From Ciona intestinalis (Eukaryota; Chordata; Ascidiacea; Phlebobranchia; Cionidae): a stretch of DNA of 64,000 nucleotides. Position numbers and translations under genes: made by a program. The notes under the pieces were generated by a model. That model made no database searches. It worked only from the letters and a program-made list of their open reading frames with translations, and was not told where the DNA came from. The stretch lies in NCBI RefSeq assembly GCF_000224145.3, contig NC_020169.2, positions 2,282,662 to 2,346,661 on the forward strand, written 5' to 3'. This document shows positions 34,947 through 46,421 of this stretch, in pieces. Each line of letters begins with the position of its first letter. Positions within the stretch are counted from its first letter, which is position 1.

Positions 34947-37900
34947 TCAATGATGGTGGCTGTGGCTTAGGTTTAGTATAAGGGGGAACAGACAGCCTAT
35001 AACTAGAATAAAGACGTCACATAAACCCAGTTTTCCTTTCCCTGAGTTTGAATGAGAAACTTCTGGCAGGACATGCACAGTGGCCACATAGAGAAAAGTG
35101 CCAGCTGAGAACAGCATAGCAATACCAGTAGCGTTGTAGTCCTCAAGAAGTTGCTTGTCTTTCTGTGATGAGATATTATTGTAAATTACTTATCCTCACT
35201 AGCCAGAAGACAAGTCATTTTGTGTTGTTTCATACACCTCATGCCAGCTGACGAGTTACCAAGTACGCTACTTTGTGGGTGATTTTTCATTTTTTATGTG
35301 TGGCTGATATGCGTGGAAGTGTCTTGCCCAAGGACACATACTTTCACAACAGTAGCAGCGAAGAGCTTTGAACCCATTACCTCTGTGTTACAGACAGGCG
35401 CACTAACCAACTGTTCTATATAGGCAGTAAGCATGGGTGATAAAGAGGACATGGAAAAAGTTATTATATTGGAGCATTTATTCTGTACCAAACTTTAATT
35501 ATACTAGGGTGGGGGTTACACGGTTGATGTTTTCATTTTGTTTTAAAAGCCCATTTGGTGTTTTTATTTTGTTTTAAAAGCCCATTTGGTGTTTTTATTT
35601 TGTTTTAAAAGCCCATTTGGTGTTTTTTATTTTGTTTTAAAAGCCCAAACAAAGAAAGTACACAGAATTATGGAACTGTAGTGACTAAAAAGTGCTGTGA
35701 ATTTTTTTACAAAAACACGAACATAAATATATTGAACTATTAAAGATATCATGCTAAAACGTATTAACATGATTTTCTTATGTAAACATTTTGTTTTTAA
35801 TATCTTTTTCTTAAATGCAAGTGTCATTACCTGGTTAAGAAGCAAGAAAGTTAGAACAGCTAGTAAAGGTGCTGCCAATGAGAAAGCAAAGAGATGTCGC
35901 TTCACTTTACGTAACTCTAGACCTTCGTGTACAAGGAACGACACCAAACCAAAAGCTGCGGGAGCCTATGGGGATTTAAACAAATTTTAATAAAGAAATT
36001 AATCAAAAACTGACTTCAGTTAGATTTGATATAAATTTAATAAAGGATCAGAACGTCTATGATGTTGTATATATACCACATGTTTCTATTCGGTGATTAA
36101 GGATTTTATTAGTATTGTGCCATAGCGCCATCGCCATCCCTTAAATTTTTTGGATCTATTTGTAGCAAAGCATATTTTATGAAAAAATATATTTTACCAA
36201 TTTACACAACATATAGTAGGGTGGGGAAAGATGGGACAACTTTTTATTTTGTTTTGTCTTTCTTTCCGTTTGGTAGTAAACAAAGAACATTCAAAGAATT
36301 ATGAAACCGTATCCTTACGACTTCCACAGACCGTTAAAAACTCTTTAAAACACGATCAGGTTATTTGGAAATTATTTGTTAAAGGTGTCCCATCTTCCCC
36401 CAACCTACTATACATTAAAAGTTTTTTTTTATTGCTTGCATATAGTTTTGGATACCCTACTACTGTAATTTATTCAATAACTTCTTAAGACTGGAAAACA
36501 TCCTGCAAAAAAATCCAACATTAAAGAAATTAAGTTCACTTACTTTGTGCAGCATTATAGCGAGAAACACAATGAACTGAAGATCAGACCGGTCTGTACT
36601 TGCAGCTGCACCCATGGCCACTCCATCTGCTGCAGCATGTACCACCAGTCCTATTGTAGCTGTGTGACCTTTGGATCGCTGGTCAGGCTGCTGGGATCTT
36701 GCCGTGCCAACTTTGCTCTGGTTCAATTCATCTGATATTGCAGAAATTTCACTGTTATCTATGTCGGACGCCTCTGAAATTGAGGGTTTCACAATGTGGG
36801 GAGGGCTAGCACTTCTGTTGTGAGAGAGTGGTTCATACCAACTCATGTGAGATGTGACTAACTACATAACTATAAATTCTTGTTTTTTTTTAAATTGTGT
36901 TAAAAGTACTAGAAAATTTGTAGTTACATTTATTGCAAATCTTTTAATTTCTGCAACAACAGAGAGACCATAAACTTGAACATAAAATCTTAGGGAAACT
37001 ACAGTAATTTATATCAGTATTAAAAATCAGTGCAATCACAAACTATTGCGAACCTATTAAATGTAATAATAAACTAAAAATATATAAAAAAATAGACTTG
37101 TATTTTTCGGATACATACCACATGTAATGCATAAGTTTAAAAGCATGCAATTTCTACACAGATTTTTGACCTAAATGTGCCCACCTAATCTTATTTCAGT
37201 TGGGTGAGAATGGCCAGCTCCTCCAAGTTGGTCAACAAGCAACATAAACACAAATCCAAGCAAAAGTGAAACTCCAATAACATGGTGGGGTCCTCCTGTG
37301 TGGTGGTGCTCATGCTTTTTAACATCTGGGGAGTTTTATAGAAAAGAAAAACATTTTGGGGGCACACCGTTGCTGTTTAACTGTTTTAATAACATATTTC
37401 AAATTAAAAGTGGGTAAGCTTGCAGCTAGATGGGTCAAACGTGGCCTAAATTCCAATTTGGTAAAGGGTATCTCGACTTAAACCCCAGGAAGTAGGAATA
37501 AATGGCATGCCAACTTAGACCTTACTCAATACTCACCCAATTTGGAATAGGAGTCAGAGAACCAAGTTTTTTTGGGGAAAGGAAGAAATTGTTTGTAACT
37601 TTATGAAATGTTAAAAAGAGTGCCTAAGGAAATGGATCATCTAATTTATTTAAGTCGAAAAATACATGAGGCACTAAGTGATAATATGCTTATAGTAAAA
37701 AGCAGTATATATATAATATATATATATATTTACGATATAATTTGTTAATGTTCAATGCCGTAGCTACAAGTTTAACATCGTACGATTGAGCAAAATTCTA
37801 CATACCTTCTACTTCTTCAATGTGAGCACTTTTAAACAGAACGCCTGTTTCATCCTCACTCTCTGACTTCTCATGTACATGAGCATGATCTGTATCCATA

Positions 37901-38819
37901 CAACAAAGGTTTTAAAGCAAGAAAACAACTTTTTCAAAAACACAAAGAAACGTTGCTATATATTAATGAACCTAACTAAAAAAAATGGGCAAGGCAGTTT
38001 TATAAGATTAGTGTTCTGTTTCATACACTTTATGCCCGCTTACGAGTTACCACAAATGTTTTAGTATTCTTTGAATTAATGTACAGCTGTTGAATTAGAA
38101 AAACAGAAATTGACAACCGGGTTAAAGTAACAATAACATGCACATGCCTTGAACTCGTCACCTCTGGGTAAGAGTCAGGCATGCTAACCATTGTGCCACT
38201 GTACCAGACTAACTTGTACAAGGTATCCACTAACTTACCCAGGTTAGAAGAAATAACTTCAACAGGGGGTGTGGTGTACATTGTTTGAACGCCTTCAGGA
38301 ATAATTACTGCAAGTGCTGTACCAACTAACAGTCCAGCACCAAAGATGGTAAAAAGTTGAATTTTTCTCTGGGAAAACATTACAATCAATGAAATTATGA
38401 AACAGAATAAACTTGCCATAAATTAAGAAAAGTTCTTAGACTGATATTTGATAACCGTTGAAATTATTAAGTTAAGCAGGCATTTAATATGCAGGTAAAA
38501 TGTATAAATGTATTATTCAATTAGAAACTGTATATGGGTATTCCTACGGATTAGTTTAGCACTTTAGCTGTTTCTATTACAAAAAAAGTTTACAAAATTG
38601 GTTACTGTTAAGTGTTACCTAAAAAAACAATTTTATTAGGATATAAAATTATTATATACAATACATAGAGATATAGCCATAGGCCTATCTCAAATAAATA
38701 TCATAAACAAATATATATATTACCTGTGACAAGGTGCACGCAAGTGGTATCCAACCTGCAACCGCACATCCTATAAACATAGCAATAGATAGAAGGCAGA
38801 CTGTCCAAAACTCTGCCAT
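34947..38819 (-). CDS. SLC39A9: SLC39A9/ZIP9 zinc transporter (7 exons)
   Basis: ZIP-family transporter that moves zinc into the cytosol; ZIP9 is known from the Golgi and plasma membrane. Exons (minus): 38724-38819, 38239-38368, 37806-37889, 37185-37325, 36544-36857, 35831-35965, 34947-35162; all phases agree, about 371 aa. Start [15 protein letters not shown] matches the family N-terminus. Then [19 protein letters not shown], a His/acid loop ([22 protein letters not shown]), [15 protein letters not shown], the ZIP signature [34 protein letters not shown], and [17 protein letters not shown]. The C-terminus is NLSHSHHH-stop. It is longer than human ZIP9 (307 aa), mainly because exon 5 adds a serine-rich loop ([12 protein letters not shown] onward) before the signature. 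Two SINE-like repeats lie in or next to the gene. Confidence 0.97.
35222..35430. repeat. SINE-like dispersed repeat copy
   Basis: Shared blocks in order: TTTCATACACCTCATGCC, ACGAGTTACCAA, TGTCTTGCCCAAGGACACA, GCAGCGAAGAGC, TTGAACCCATTACCTCTG, and GCGCACTAACC. The last blocks look like a tRNA-related SINE body. It lies in the last SLC39A9 intron. Confidence 0.55.
35530..35648. repeat. 31-bp tandem repeat, 4 copies
   Basis: The unit contains TTTTGTTTTAAAAGCCCATT, repeated four times with one-base length changes. It follows a truncated MITE end (GGGTGGGGG) at about 35507, in the last SLC39A9 intron. Confidence 0.9.
36213..36412 (-). mobile_element. TA-flanked MITE, complete, reverse orientation
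   Basis: Ends TATAGTAGGGTGGGGAAAGA and CATCTTCCCCCAACCTACTA. SLC39A9 intron 5. Confidence 0.9.
38011..38215. repeat. SINE-like dispersed repeat copy
   Basis: It shows TTTCATACACTTTATGCC, TTACGAGTTACCACAAA, then CTTGAACTCGTCACCTCTG and GCTAACCATTGTGCC, the same order as at 35222-35430. It lies in SLC39A9 intron 2 and ends about 25 bp from exon 2. Confidence 0.55.
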
Positions 38820-39126
38820 GTTTTTTTCTTCTGATTCACTTTTTACCACATATGGTATTTAAACATTGGCTATAGGTTAAAAATAAAACAGATGAAATAA
38901 ATTAGAAATTGCACAGTAGGGTAAAATGAACATTAAGAGTTACAATTATTTAAACATGACTAAATTAACTAAAATTGCGGAACAATTATTAAAGGATAAC
39001 ACTTAACAGTGACAGAAAGATAATAAAACAACCGACTTTTTACATGGTTGATCAGTGTCATTACAAATTGGAATACCATGCTGATAGTCGATAAAATAAC
39101 GTTTGTAGTAGCTTTATAATAAAGGC

Positions 39127-39669
39127 TTATATTGCAAATGCCCCCTCCTTAAATATGGGTAGGCTAGTATCAGTTTGAGCTGTAATTTTATTAATATTGA
39201 CCAAAGAATTCTGCAGAGATAATATGGATGATCTGATACTGTTAGAAGTGGTAACAGCGAGGCCTTGTGTCTTGTCCAGTCTGTTACAAACTCTCTTCAT
39301 AGTGGAAGACACACCACGACACAAGCCATCATGCTCGTCGTTAATTGCTCGCCACCAGCGAAAGTTTGCCTCTCTGAGCTTTTTATGAAGTATGGAGTTA
39401 TAAACAGGCGCGATTAAATTTGGAAGAGTTTTAGGTGTACTTGTTTGCACTTCTGTTGTTGACAAAGCGTCTTTATTTGTCTCATCTGTGTCTAAACCTT
39501 TTGGTAACGCTACATTTGTTTCAATTGTAGTAATTACTGTAGTATTTGAATTAGGGACATCCGTTGGGCTCGAGTTTTGTGTCTCGCTTGAATGAAAAGT
39601 GTCATCTTCATCACTATCTGATGCTTCACCTTGTATTACAATCGCAGTTCCATTTTCGCTGGCACTCAT
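39127..39669 (-). CDS. BLOC1S3: single-exon BLOC1S3-like protein, 180 aa
   Basis: BLOC1S3 is a subunit of BLOC-1, which sorts cargo to lysosome-related organelles. The call rests on architecture. The acidic N-terminus (VIQGEASDSDEDD) resembles VPGEATETDSE in the human protein. A serine/threonine-rich linker follows, then a C-terminal coiled-coil-like helix (LHKKLREANF, then DEHDGLCRGVSSTMKRVCNR and LAVTTSNSIRSSILSLQNSL), ending near SLPIFKEG where human BLOC1S3 has RLLPDI. Length is 180 versus 202 residues. It has no introns, starts 348 bp after the KAT8 stop and ends 307 bp before the SLC39A9 start, all on one strand. Another small coiled-coil subunit of a related complex is the main alternative. 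Confidence 0.6.
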   Translation of the reverse strand: MSASENGTAIVIQGEASDSDEDDTFHSSETQNSSPTDVPNSNTTVITTIETNVALPKGLDTDETNKDALSTTEVQTSTPKTLPNLIAPVYNSILHKKLREANFRWWRAINDEHDGLCRGVSSTMKRVCNRLDKTQGLAVTTSNSIRSSILSLQNSLVNINKITAQTDTSLPIFKEGAFAI

Positions 39670-40017
39670 TTTAAACAGAAAATTAAACAGCTACTTGCCT
39701 ATCATACGCTACGTAAGAACCTACAACAAAAGGCAGTGTGATTAATTACAATGACTAATCAATAATCATACAACAGGAACACAATGTGCATGCCGCATAT
39801 GTCTAAACGGGGAGTTTGTATGCTACACTGAAACTGTGAAGAAAAAAAATTAATAACTTCACAAAATTATACAGATTGATATAACTATCGTTATTCAGGA
39901 TATAACTATAGCTTTTGCTTCATAGTTTAGCAAAATGTGTATTTAACAACACAGCACACTGATTGTTATGGCAAATTGAAATTGCAAACACATGCGATAC
40001 TTCCCCATTTATATATA

Positions 40018-41412
40018 TCATTGGTTCGACTTTTTATGGTGCAACACATTTTTTGGGGGTGGTGGCTTCTTTTTAGGGGGTGACCATTTTAGAAAAGCAC
40101 TGTCCACTGGTAAACGAGGTCGTTTAAAATACTGTGATCTGAGATGTTCTTCTATGTGTTTCTGGGTTACACAAATGACATGCTGCCCTTTCCAATACTT
40201 GACCATGTTAAGAGACTGGAGAGAAGAAATAATATCTGCTTGTGTAATGCTTGTCATTTCACTTAAATCCTTTATAGACAAAGTGCCCCTGAAGTCTCTT
40301 AAAATTTCAAGCAGCACCCATGTCCAGTAGCTTCTGTAGCTGAGTTTTCCGAGGTCAGAAAGAGGTTTTTCTGGTGATCCAATTTGCCCTTCAACTTTTG
40401 ACAGCTCGTAGCTAAAAGCGATAAGAAATTTACCATATCCTTTTCTCTGAAATGGTGGCAGGATTAAAATACAAGCCAGGTTGTTGCCATCTGGTGATTC
40501 CTTCTCCTTTGAAAAGTATCCAACTGTGTGAGCACCATTTCTATCCACTTCTGTCATCACGTAAAACAGAAAGGGTTCAACATCAAAATATAATGTTTTA
40601 TGATCTAGAAACAACTTTGCAAGCAGGCACAGGTTTTGGCAGTAAATTTTATGGTCTTTCCCATCTATTTCATACACAGATATCGTGCTTTTTCTGTAAA
40701 TCTCCCTCCCAGGCGGTTGTCTCCATGTACAATCTGACAAATGCTTTCTGTATGTGGATTCGAACCTCATATACTTGAAACAGTATTCACACACGTTTAA
40801 CTTTGGCTGTTTCCCATATTCATCTGGGTAAGGTGAAAAGTACCAAGCATCAATCTCATATTTCCCCAGTTGAATCCGGTCAATGTACTTGATTTTTGTA
40901 ATAGCTTCATGCTCTTTCTCTAATGCAGCAGTTGTGGGATCCATTTCAGCATATGACTTTTGCACATGGTTGATTTCATCATGCTTTCGCTTCTGATTCC
41001 GGGTCATACGATTGTCAGCATTTTCATTTGGATCTCCGGGCTTAACCACTGTAGCATTGTTCTCCTGCACTACCTTTGTGAGGTCAAAACGTCCCGCTTC
41101 AACCCACTCATCCAACCTCCTATTATAGCCACGATAATGAACATAGTACTCATGCAAATCCCCTCTCAGTGGGTTTACCCGTTTTTGAATAACTTCTGCG
41201 ATGTGCTCAGTACTATCACTGCGCTGACAGTAATACTGGCCACCAATGACAATTTTACTATCATGGCTTTCACTTTCACATTTGGTTTTCAGTTTTAAAG
41301 ACGACGTTTGTGGTGTTGATTCTTCAGGTATTACAGGTTTATCAGGCTGCTGTGCAGGTTTTACTGTTGCCTCTGGAGCACTTGGTTCAGCAGTACTATT
41401 TTCACCATCCAT
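40018..41412 (-). CDS. KAT8: KAT8/MOF histone H4K16 acetyltransferase, intronless, 464 aa
   Basis: MYST-family acetyltransferase, catalytic subunit of the MSL and NSL complexes. An acidic, proline-containing N-terminus (about 1-55) leads to a chromo-barrel domain ([34 protein letters not shown]). Then comes the linker [20 protein letters not shown] and the MYST domain. The C2HC zinc finger is CEYCFKYM with HLSDCTW. The autoacetylated lysine is in [14 protein letters not shown], the acetyl-CoA loop is QRKGYGKFL, and the catalytic glutamate is in [11 protein letters not shown]. The C-terminus is basic and proline-rich ([12 protein letters not shown]). Length is close to human (458). No intron is needed anywhere. 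The start gives the full N-terminus before the chromo-barrel. Confidence 0.98.
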   Translation of the reverse strand: MDGENSTAEPSAPEATVKPAQQPDKPVIPEESTPQTSSLKLKTKCESESHDSKIVIGGQYYCQRSDSTEHIAEVIQKRVNPLRGDLHEYYVHYRGYNRRLDEWVEAGRFDLTKVVQENNATVVKPGDPNENADNRMTRNQKRKHDEINHVQKSYAEMDPTTAALEKEHEAITKIKYIDRIQLGKYEIDAWYFSPYPDEYGKQPKLNVCEYCFKYMRFESTYRKHLSDCTWRQPPGREIYRKSTISVYEIDGKDHKIYCQNLCLLAKLFLDHKTLYFDVEPFLFYVMTEVDRNGAHTVGYFSKEKESPDGNNLACILILPPFQRKGYGKFLIAFSYELSKVEGQIGSPEKPLSDLGKLSYRSYWTWVLLEILRDFRGTLSIKDLSEMTSITQADIISSLQSLNMVKYWKGQHVICVTQKHIEEHLRSQYFKRPRLPVDSAFLKWSPPKKKPPPPKNVLHHKKSNQ

Positions 41413-41568
41413 TTCAATTTTTTTAAATATGCCTGTTTCTTTTAATTCATTTACATGGCTGTTAAAACATTTTTTTACCTTTGTTTAATCCATTCCATTA
41501 AGTTAGGTGTTTCTAGGACTGTGAATTAGACTGCCCTACCAAAAAGCTATACCTTTATTTGTAAAAAC

Positions 41569-41725
41569 GGTGCGAGTGAAGAATCGCCCCCACACCTTAT
41601 TTGCTAACCACTAACCCCTAGGTTAGGGGGTTAGTGGTTATCGGGGTTAGTAGTTAGTGGTCATAGGGGTTGGTGGTTGGGGGTTAGCAAATAAGGTGGG
41701 AAAGGGAAGACTCTTCACTAGCACC
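41569..41725. mobile_element. palindromic MITE-like element with telomere-like repeats
   Basis: The left end GGTGCGAGTGAAGAATC and the right end GACTCTTCACTAGCACC are imperfect inverse complements. The arms continue inward with TTATTTGCTAACCACTAACC and its inverse. The centre holds degenerate CCCTAA/TTAGGG-type units. It shares sequence with 16446-16600. I assign no superfamily. Confidence 0.75.
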
Positions 41726-42495
41726 GTGAAAACAAACAAACACTAGCTAAACCACATTTAATCGTAAACACTGGCTAAAATGTCTCATCGCATGTCATAT
41801 ATAAATCGTACCGACGTGTAACTTTTACTTACGTACGATGTTGCTGCTGACTTTTATTTTTTGTTCATTCAACCGTGGACATATATTTTGGTTCATAGAG
41901 ATCGCAAGAAAGGTTCAATAACAAGGTGAAGCCATTTGTTTTGCCACCGGTTTTAAGTTGTAACTTTAATAAGCTGTAACTTCATGTTCACGTATACATG
42001 GTATATCTTAATTAACTCTGGGTATTCAAACTTTAACACTATACTGTCCTGGTTGGACGCAATCTTATTAGAATTTATTTTATGGTTGGTTATTAACAAG
42101 AAAGACATACGTTTTCCAAAACTTATCTTGTAAATGTAAAACACAATGTTTGCAATAGTGACACATGAGGTTTATTTAACACATTTTACACAAAACACAC
42201 ACTGTTATATTTAAAGCACTTAAACTGTTACAAAGATCAGCTTTTGTAATGGCACGCACAGCAGCACAACCTCCGATTAAATGTTCACGGTGCGGAATTT
42301 CTTCATTTAGAGTCCATTTAACAGTTCTTCAAGGTTATTTTCAAAGATATCTAAAATAACGTACAATTTTAGGTTTGCAATAATACCTTCTTTATAAGCA
42401 ATTATTTATTGGCATATATAGGGAAGGTTTTATAGCGAGACAAGCCAGGGGAACTGAGATTAAGACCAGGATTGATCTATTAGCTCACTGAATAT

Positions 42496-42698
42496 GTAAG
42501 AGGGTGGGGGGGGGGACGGTACACTTTTAGCACAGATATCCAAATATCCTGATCGTGTTTTATTAACAATTAACAACGGTCTGTCTGGGAGTCGCGATGA
42601 TCCGGTTTTATAATTCTTGAAATGTTTTTTTTTGTTTATTACAAAATGGAAAGAGAAAAAATGAAACGGTGTCCCACCTCCCTACAGCCTACTATATA
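42496..42698 (+). mobile_element. MITE, complete
   Basis: Starts TAAGAGGGTGGGGGGGGGGA and ends GTCCCACCTCCCTACAGCCT; core CCTGATCGTGTTTTATTAAC. Confidence 0.8.
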
Positions 42699-42886
42699 AA
42701 CACATAGCCCAGTGACTATAATACATTAAAACGGTGTTCTTATCTTTACCATACGAATTTATATCATTGCCGATAGTTTCCTCAGATGACTCCATTTTCT
42801 TTGAGTTCCAATGCCATCTTCTGCAACATTATTTTAGGCGATATAAAACCCATAAGAGTCTAATAATATGCCTATTTCGAACTTAT

Positions 42887-42926
42887 AGTAGGGAGGGAGA
42901 AGAGGGACACCTTCGGGATCCTTAGA
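42887..42926. mobile_element. MITE end truncated by assembly gap
   Basis: TATAGTAGGGAGGGAGAAGA and GGACACCTT then run into N. Confidence 0.7.
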
Positions 42927-42976
42927 NNNNNNNNNNNNNNNNNNNNNNNNNNNNNNNNNNNNNNNNNNNNNNNNNN
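42927..42976. other. assembly gap (50 N)
   Basis: A run of 50 N, with one further N at 42987. The preceding MITE is cut off at the gap. Confidence 0.99.
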
Positions 42977-43339
42977 GTTCGTACTGANACCCGTGAACAT
43001 AACAACGTCAACACTCTATATTCTTATCCGGATTTAACCAACCACGGCTTTGTTACCTTAACCAATTGTAATACCTGGGAAACCTAACACCGATTCTGTA
43101 CATTTGGGCGTCGCTAAACAATTGTTCGGTGTGTGTAACGAACGCGTTACATCTAGTAAAACAACTCAGTTACTATGCACTTTCTCCGTCATACCATTAC
43201 CTCAGTTTGGAATAGAGTTTCGATACATTTTAGCACGAAGTGATCAAAAAACGGATTACCCACACAGTAGCCGAAGCGTTAAAAAACTAGAAACGGCAGG
43301 GCATAATAAGTTGGTATTTGCACTGCTAAGTATCAGCAT

Positions 43340-44538
43340 ATGGCGTTTGCGGATAGAGTCAGTTTTGGCAACAAAAGAACTGCAACTATTTTGGCGGCTT
43401 CGTTTTCCGTGGTAAGGCGTGATATTATACTCATTTAAATTAATTTTCGTTCCAAAAAGATGTTGCGCCGTGTGTTTCTGATATTTCTTGTACGATACAG
43501 GCGCAGTTTTTCATCGAGACTCTGACGTTGTTTTGTCTGGCAGTTTATGTATCTGGACCAGTAAACACAGGTTGGTTAAATATTCTAAATACGTTTTGAG
43601 AATTCATGCATATCAAAGTCTATAGAATGATTTCTATGGACTTTAATGCATATATGCATCTTTTTTTTCGTATACCCGCATTATAATATATCCTTGCTTT
43701 CAGCTTTGAAAGTATTTTATGCATTTGCCGCAATCGGTTGTCCGTTGCTTTTGTTTGTTTCTTCTGTTGCTGTCCGAAGCATCGCAAAGGTATTTTTAAC
43801 CAAACATTTTTAGGCTTTTTTTAAGCAAAAGTAACACATGCGTTGTTTCTATTTTAGGGTGTGAGCAGCGGCCTCTTAGTTTGGTTGTTGTGTTACTGCG
43901 TTGTATCAGTATGTGAACTGATTCTTACTTTAATAGCATTTATAAAGCTGGATAGCTTGCACGATCCATTTTTGTTCTACAACTCCGCATGGGCATTTGC
44001 TGTAAGTATGCTGCCGTAAAATATGCGCAGTTACTCCAACATCGGTAAATCCGCGTACTTCGTGATAGATACAACACTTAAATGGTCAACTCTATTTCGG
44101 CGCGCAAAATCTATCTACGTGCACTTTAGCGACGCAAGTGTCCCTTCCATTTGATCGAGAAGGCTCCTACGCAGTGTACTTGATTACCCAGAAGGGAGCA
44201 GACGGGCTTATAGCAGCATTCGCACTGCTTTTGTTATTTAAAAACATATTCAACGTAAGTTTATTGTTCCCGTAAAATAAAGAAACAGCAGAAACAAAAT
44301 GGTTTTATATTTAGGTGATCATTCTGATCGTCGGTTCCTCGCATTATAGTGATATGAAAACCGGCAATGGCAGACGAAGGCGATATTCAAGACCCGTAAT
44401 AAACTTCAGTGTATGTAATCGTATAACTTATCCAACGTTCTATTTATTTCGCAGGCATTTCCGACAGACCCTCACCATCGCGGCAGTGTTCCCCAACGGC
44501 GTGTTACCTTTTCCGGCATCACTGCAGTTGCAAGATGA
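43340..44538 (+). CDS. uncharacterised four-TM membrane protein, about 226 aa (7 exons)
   Basis: I do not recognise the family. Exons: 43340-43411, 43501-43570, 43704-43789, 43858-44005, 44130-44254, 44315-44410, 44455-44538; phases agree throughout. Exon 4 needs the donor at 44006 rather than the closer one at 44002, because only that keeps frame with TQVSLPFDREG. The protein starts MAFADRVSFGNKRTATILAAS. Four hydrophobic segments follow: FFIETLTLFCLAVYV, FAAIGCPLLLFVSSVAV, VWLLCYCVVSVCELILTLIA, and LIAAFALLLLFKNIFNVIIL. A short basic tail (KTGNGRRRRYSR) and a serine/threonine end complete it. AATAAA at 44649 supports the 3' end. The small four-TM plan resembles LAPTM/MARVEL-like proteins, but no signature proves it. 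Confidence 0.7.
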
Positions 44539-44648
44539 CCGCGTATCCGAAAGCTATATTCCTGGTGGTTATTAAGCAGCTGTATTCTGTTAGTATTGTT
44601 CAAGCTGTACTGTCACGCACTTATTTTGTCCGTGTATGCGTTCATTTT

Positions 44649-44654
44649 AATAAA
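44649..44654 (+). terminator. poly(A) signal of four-TM gene
   Basis: AATAAA lies about 110 bp after the proposed stop codon at 44538. Confidence 0.6.
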
Positions 44655-46421
44655 GAGCAAATTATATCGCATATACCATAAACATGCATATACGCGATGG
44701 ACAAAAGGTAGCGTTTTCCACTTTTAAGCCTATATACGGAACGGTAAAACGTATGAATAGCCTAACTTTACAGAGTAAGGCGAGTCTGTACGGAAGGGCA
44801 TAAAGCGTATAAATAGCCAAACAAGATTCGGCTGCAATAAAACTATCTAGTATTTAATGCAAAAGCATATAGACGGCATTATAGATTAGGCTATATTAAA
44901 GTTGGGTGAGGGGAGGCGGAATATAGCCTACTTTCAGCGCATAATGTGCAAATATCCTGATCCTGAATTATAAACAATTAACAACGGTCTGTGGAACTGG
45001 TGAGGATACGGTTTTATAATAATTTGTTTGATACAAAATGGGACGAGAAAACAGAACAAAAAGTGTCCCATGATTTTGCCCCACGCCCCCACCCTATATT
45101 ATATAATCGAGCGTGAAGGGTAAACCTCGAGTTTTATTCTGCGTTTAGGGATGCATATTTAACAGACCATGTAGAACTGTGTAAGCCGTCGTTGGTACAT
45201 ATCTTACTCGTTAACTAATATAACAAGTTTTATAAAGGAGGTCAAGCTCTGGTAGTTAGTTTCCAGGATGCAACGTTATCATGTTCGCTCTACATCATCT
45301 GCCATTTTACGCATTTTTTTTCGTAGTTCTACTCGCCTTACCAAAATATAAGCAAGGTGTTCGTATAAAAAGTTAAACTGTTAAAGAACCAATTCAGCTA
45401 CACTTAAACCTGAAGTTATAAATCTCGACTGATTTGGTTTAAAAGAGCGTATAAGTCACGTCTATTCTTTTTAAACCCGATGTAGCAGCCAATACAGAAA
45501 GACCTATATATCACAACCTGCAGTGATTATAACCAACTGTGAGTTTTATTCTGTAAGAAGTACGCGCCATCTGATTGTAATATGTCTTATAATTTATATA
45601 GACTGCATTGTATTACGATTGTTATACCACAGTCTTCCGTTTAGTACAGTGCAATAAGTCAATCAATTAGACAAACCAATGGTATACACGCTATATGGTT
45701 TGGACGTTTAGGATACCCATAGTGTTACTCGCGGGATATGATATGTCTCCATTGAATATTATTACAATACGCCTTATGCTAAAACTGTCAATAAATTCAA
45801 CTGAGTGTCCTATAGTTGTGTCAGTAAGAATGTCACATCTAATTTTGCAAGTCACACCACAGCGTAGCAGGCTGCAACGAGCATGTTTTGTTTAGTTCTA
45901 TGTAATGTGCCACGGTCGGAGTGTTTTGTAATTGGTGCCATTTTTCGCAACTGTTTACTTCGAGCGCGTTAAAGTTCATTTACCTTGAATGGGTTTGCTT
46001 TACTTTTTACCATTATTGTAAGATACCGGAGTTGGAAGTATTGGCAAAAACTCAGGTGCGCCACGTTGTTACAAACCTGTATACAGTGCTTTAAATAAAT
46101 TAGACAGTTTTAAATCAACTTTTTCAACAAACAGAATTTGAGTCAGTGCCGTAGGTAATCAGTTTACAATTACCAAATTCGTATTTCTATTCGCAAGCAT
46201 AACATTATTGCGTTTTTGTATTTTTTTATAGTGTGAGTAGTTCACACATAAAACAAGTTCTGTATGGATGAATGTAACTTTTAAATTCTCGCAGAACGAG
46301 ACGACTTATATATATGTTATACAAGGGTGTGCTCTTTCACAAATCCCGTGTCCGCTATTATAAATTATAAGCGCACTTAATACTTATACACAAATTAAAC
46401 TGCATTTTTCTATATTCACAG
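44655..46421. other. intergenic region
   Basis: No gene seen. One MITE copy lies at about 44900-45104. The rest is AT-rich unique sequence. Confidence 0.5.
44900..45104 (+). mobile_element. MITE, complete
   Basis: Starts AGTTGGGTGAGGGGAGGCGG and ends GCCCCCACCCTATATTATA; core ATCCTGATCCTGAATTATAA. Confidence 0.75.

Larger units (their letters stand above)
41413..43339. other. intergenic region upstream of KAT8
   Basis: No gene is recognised. It holds a palindromic element with telomere-like repeats (41569-41725), one complete MITE (42496-42698), the start of another MITE cut by a gap (42887-42926), and the 50-N gap at 42927-42976. Confidence 0.5.

Noticed and set aside
35627-35947. 106-codon minus-strand frame with hydrophobic tail
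   Set aside because: Only 35831-35965 is real (SLC39A9 exon 6); the remainder is intron and tandem repeat read-through.
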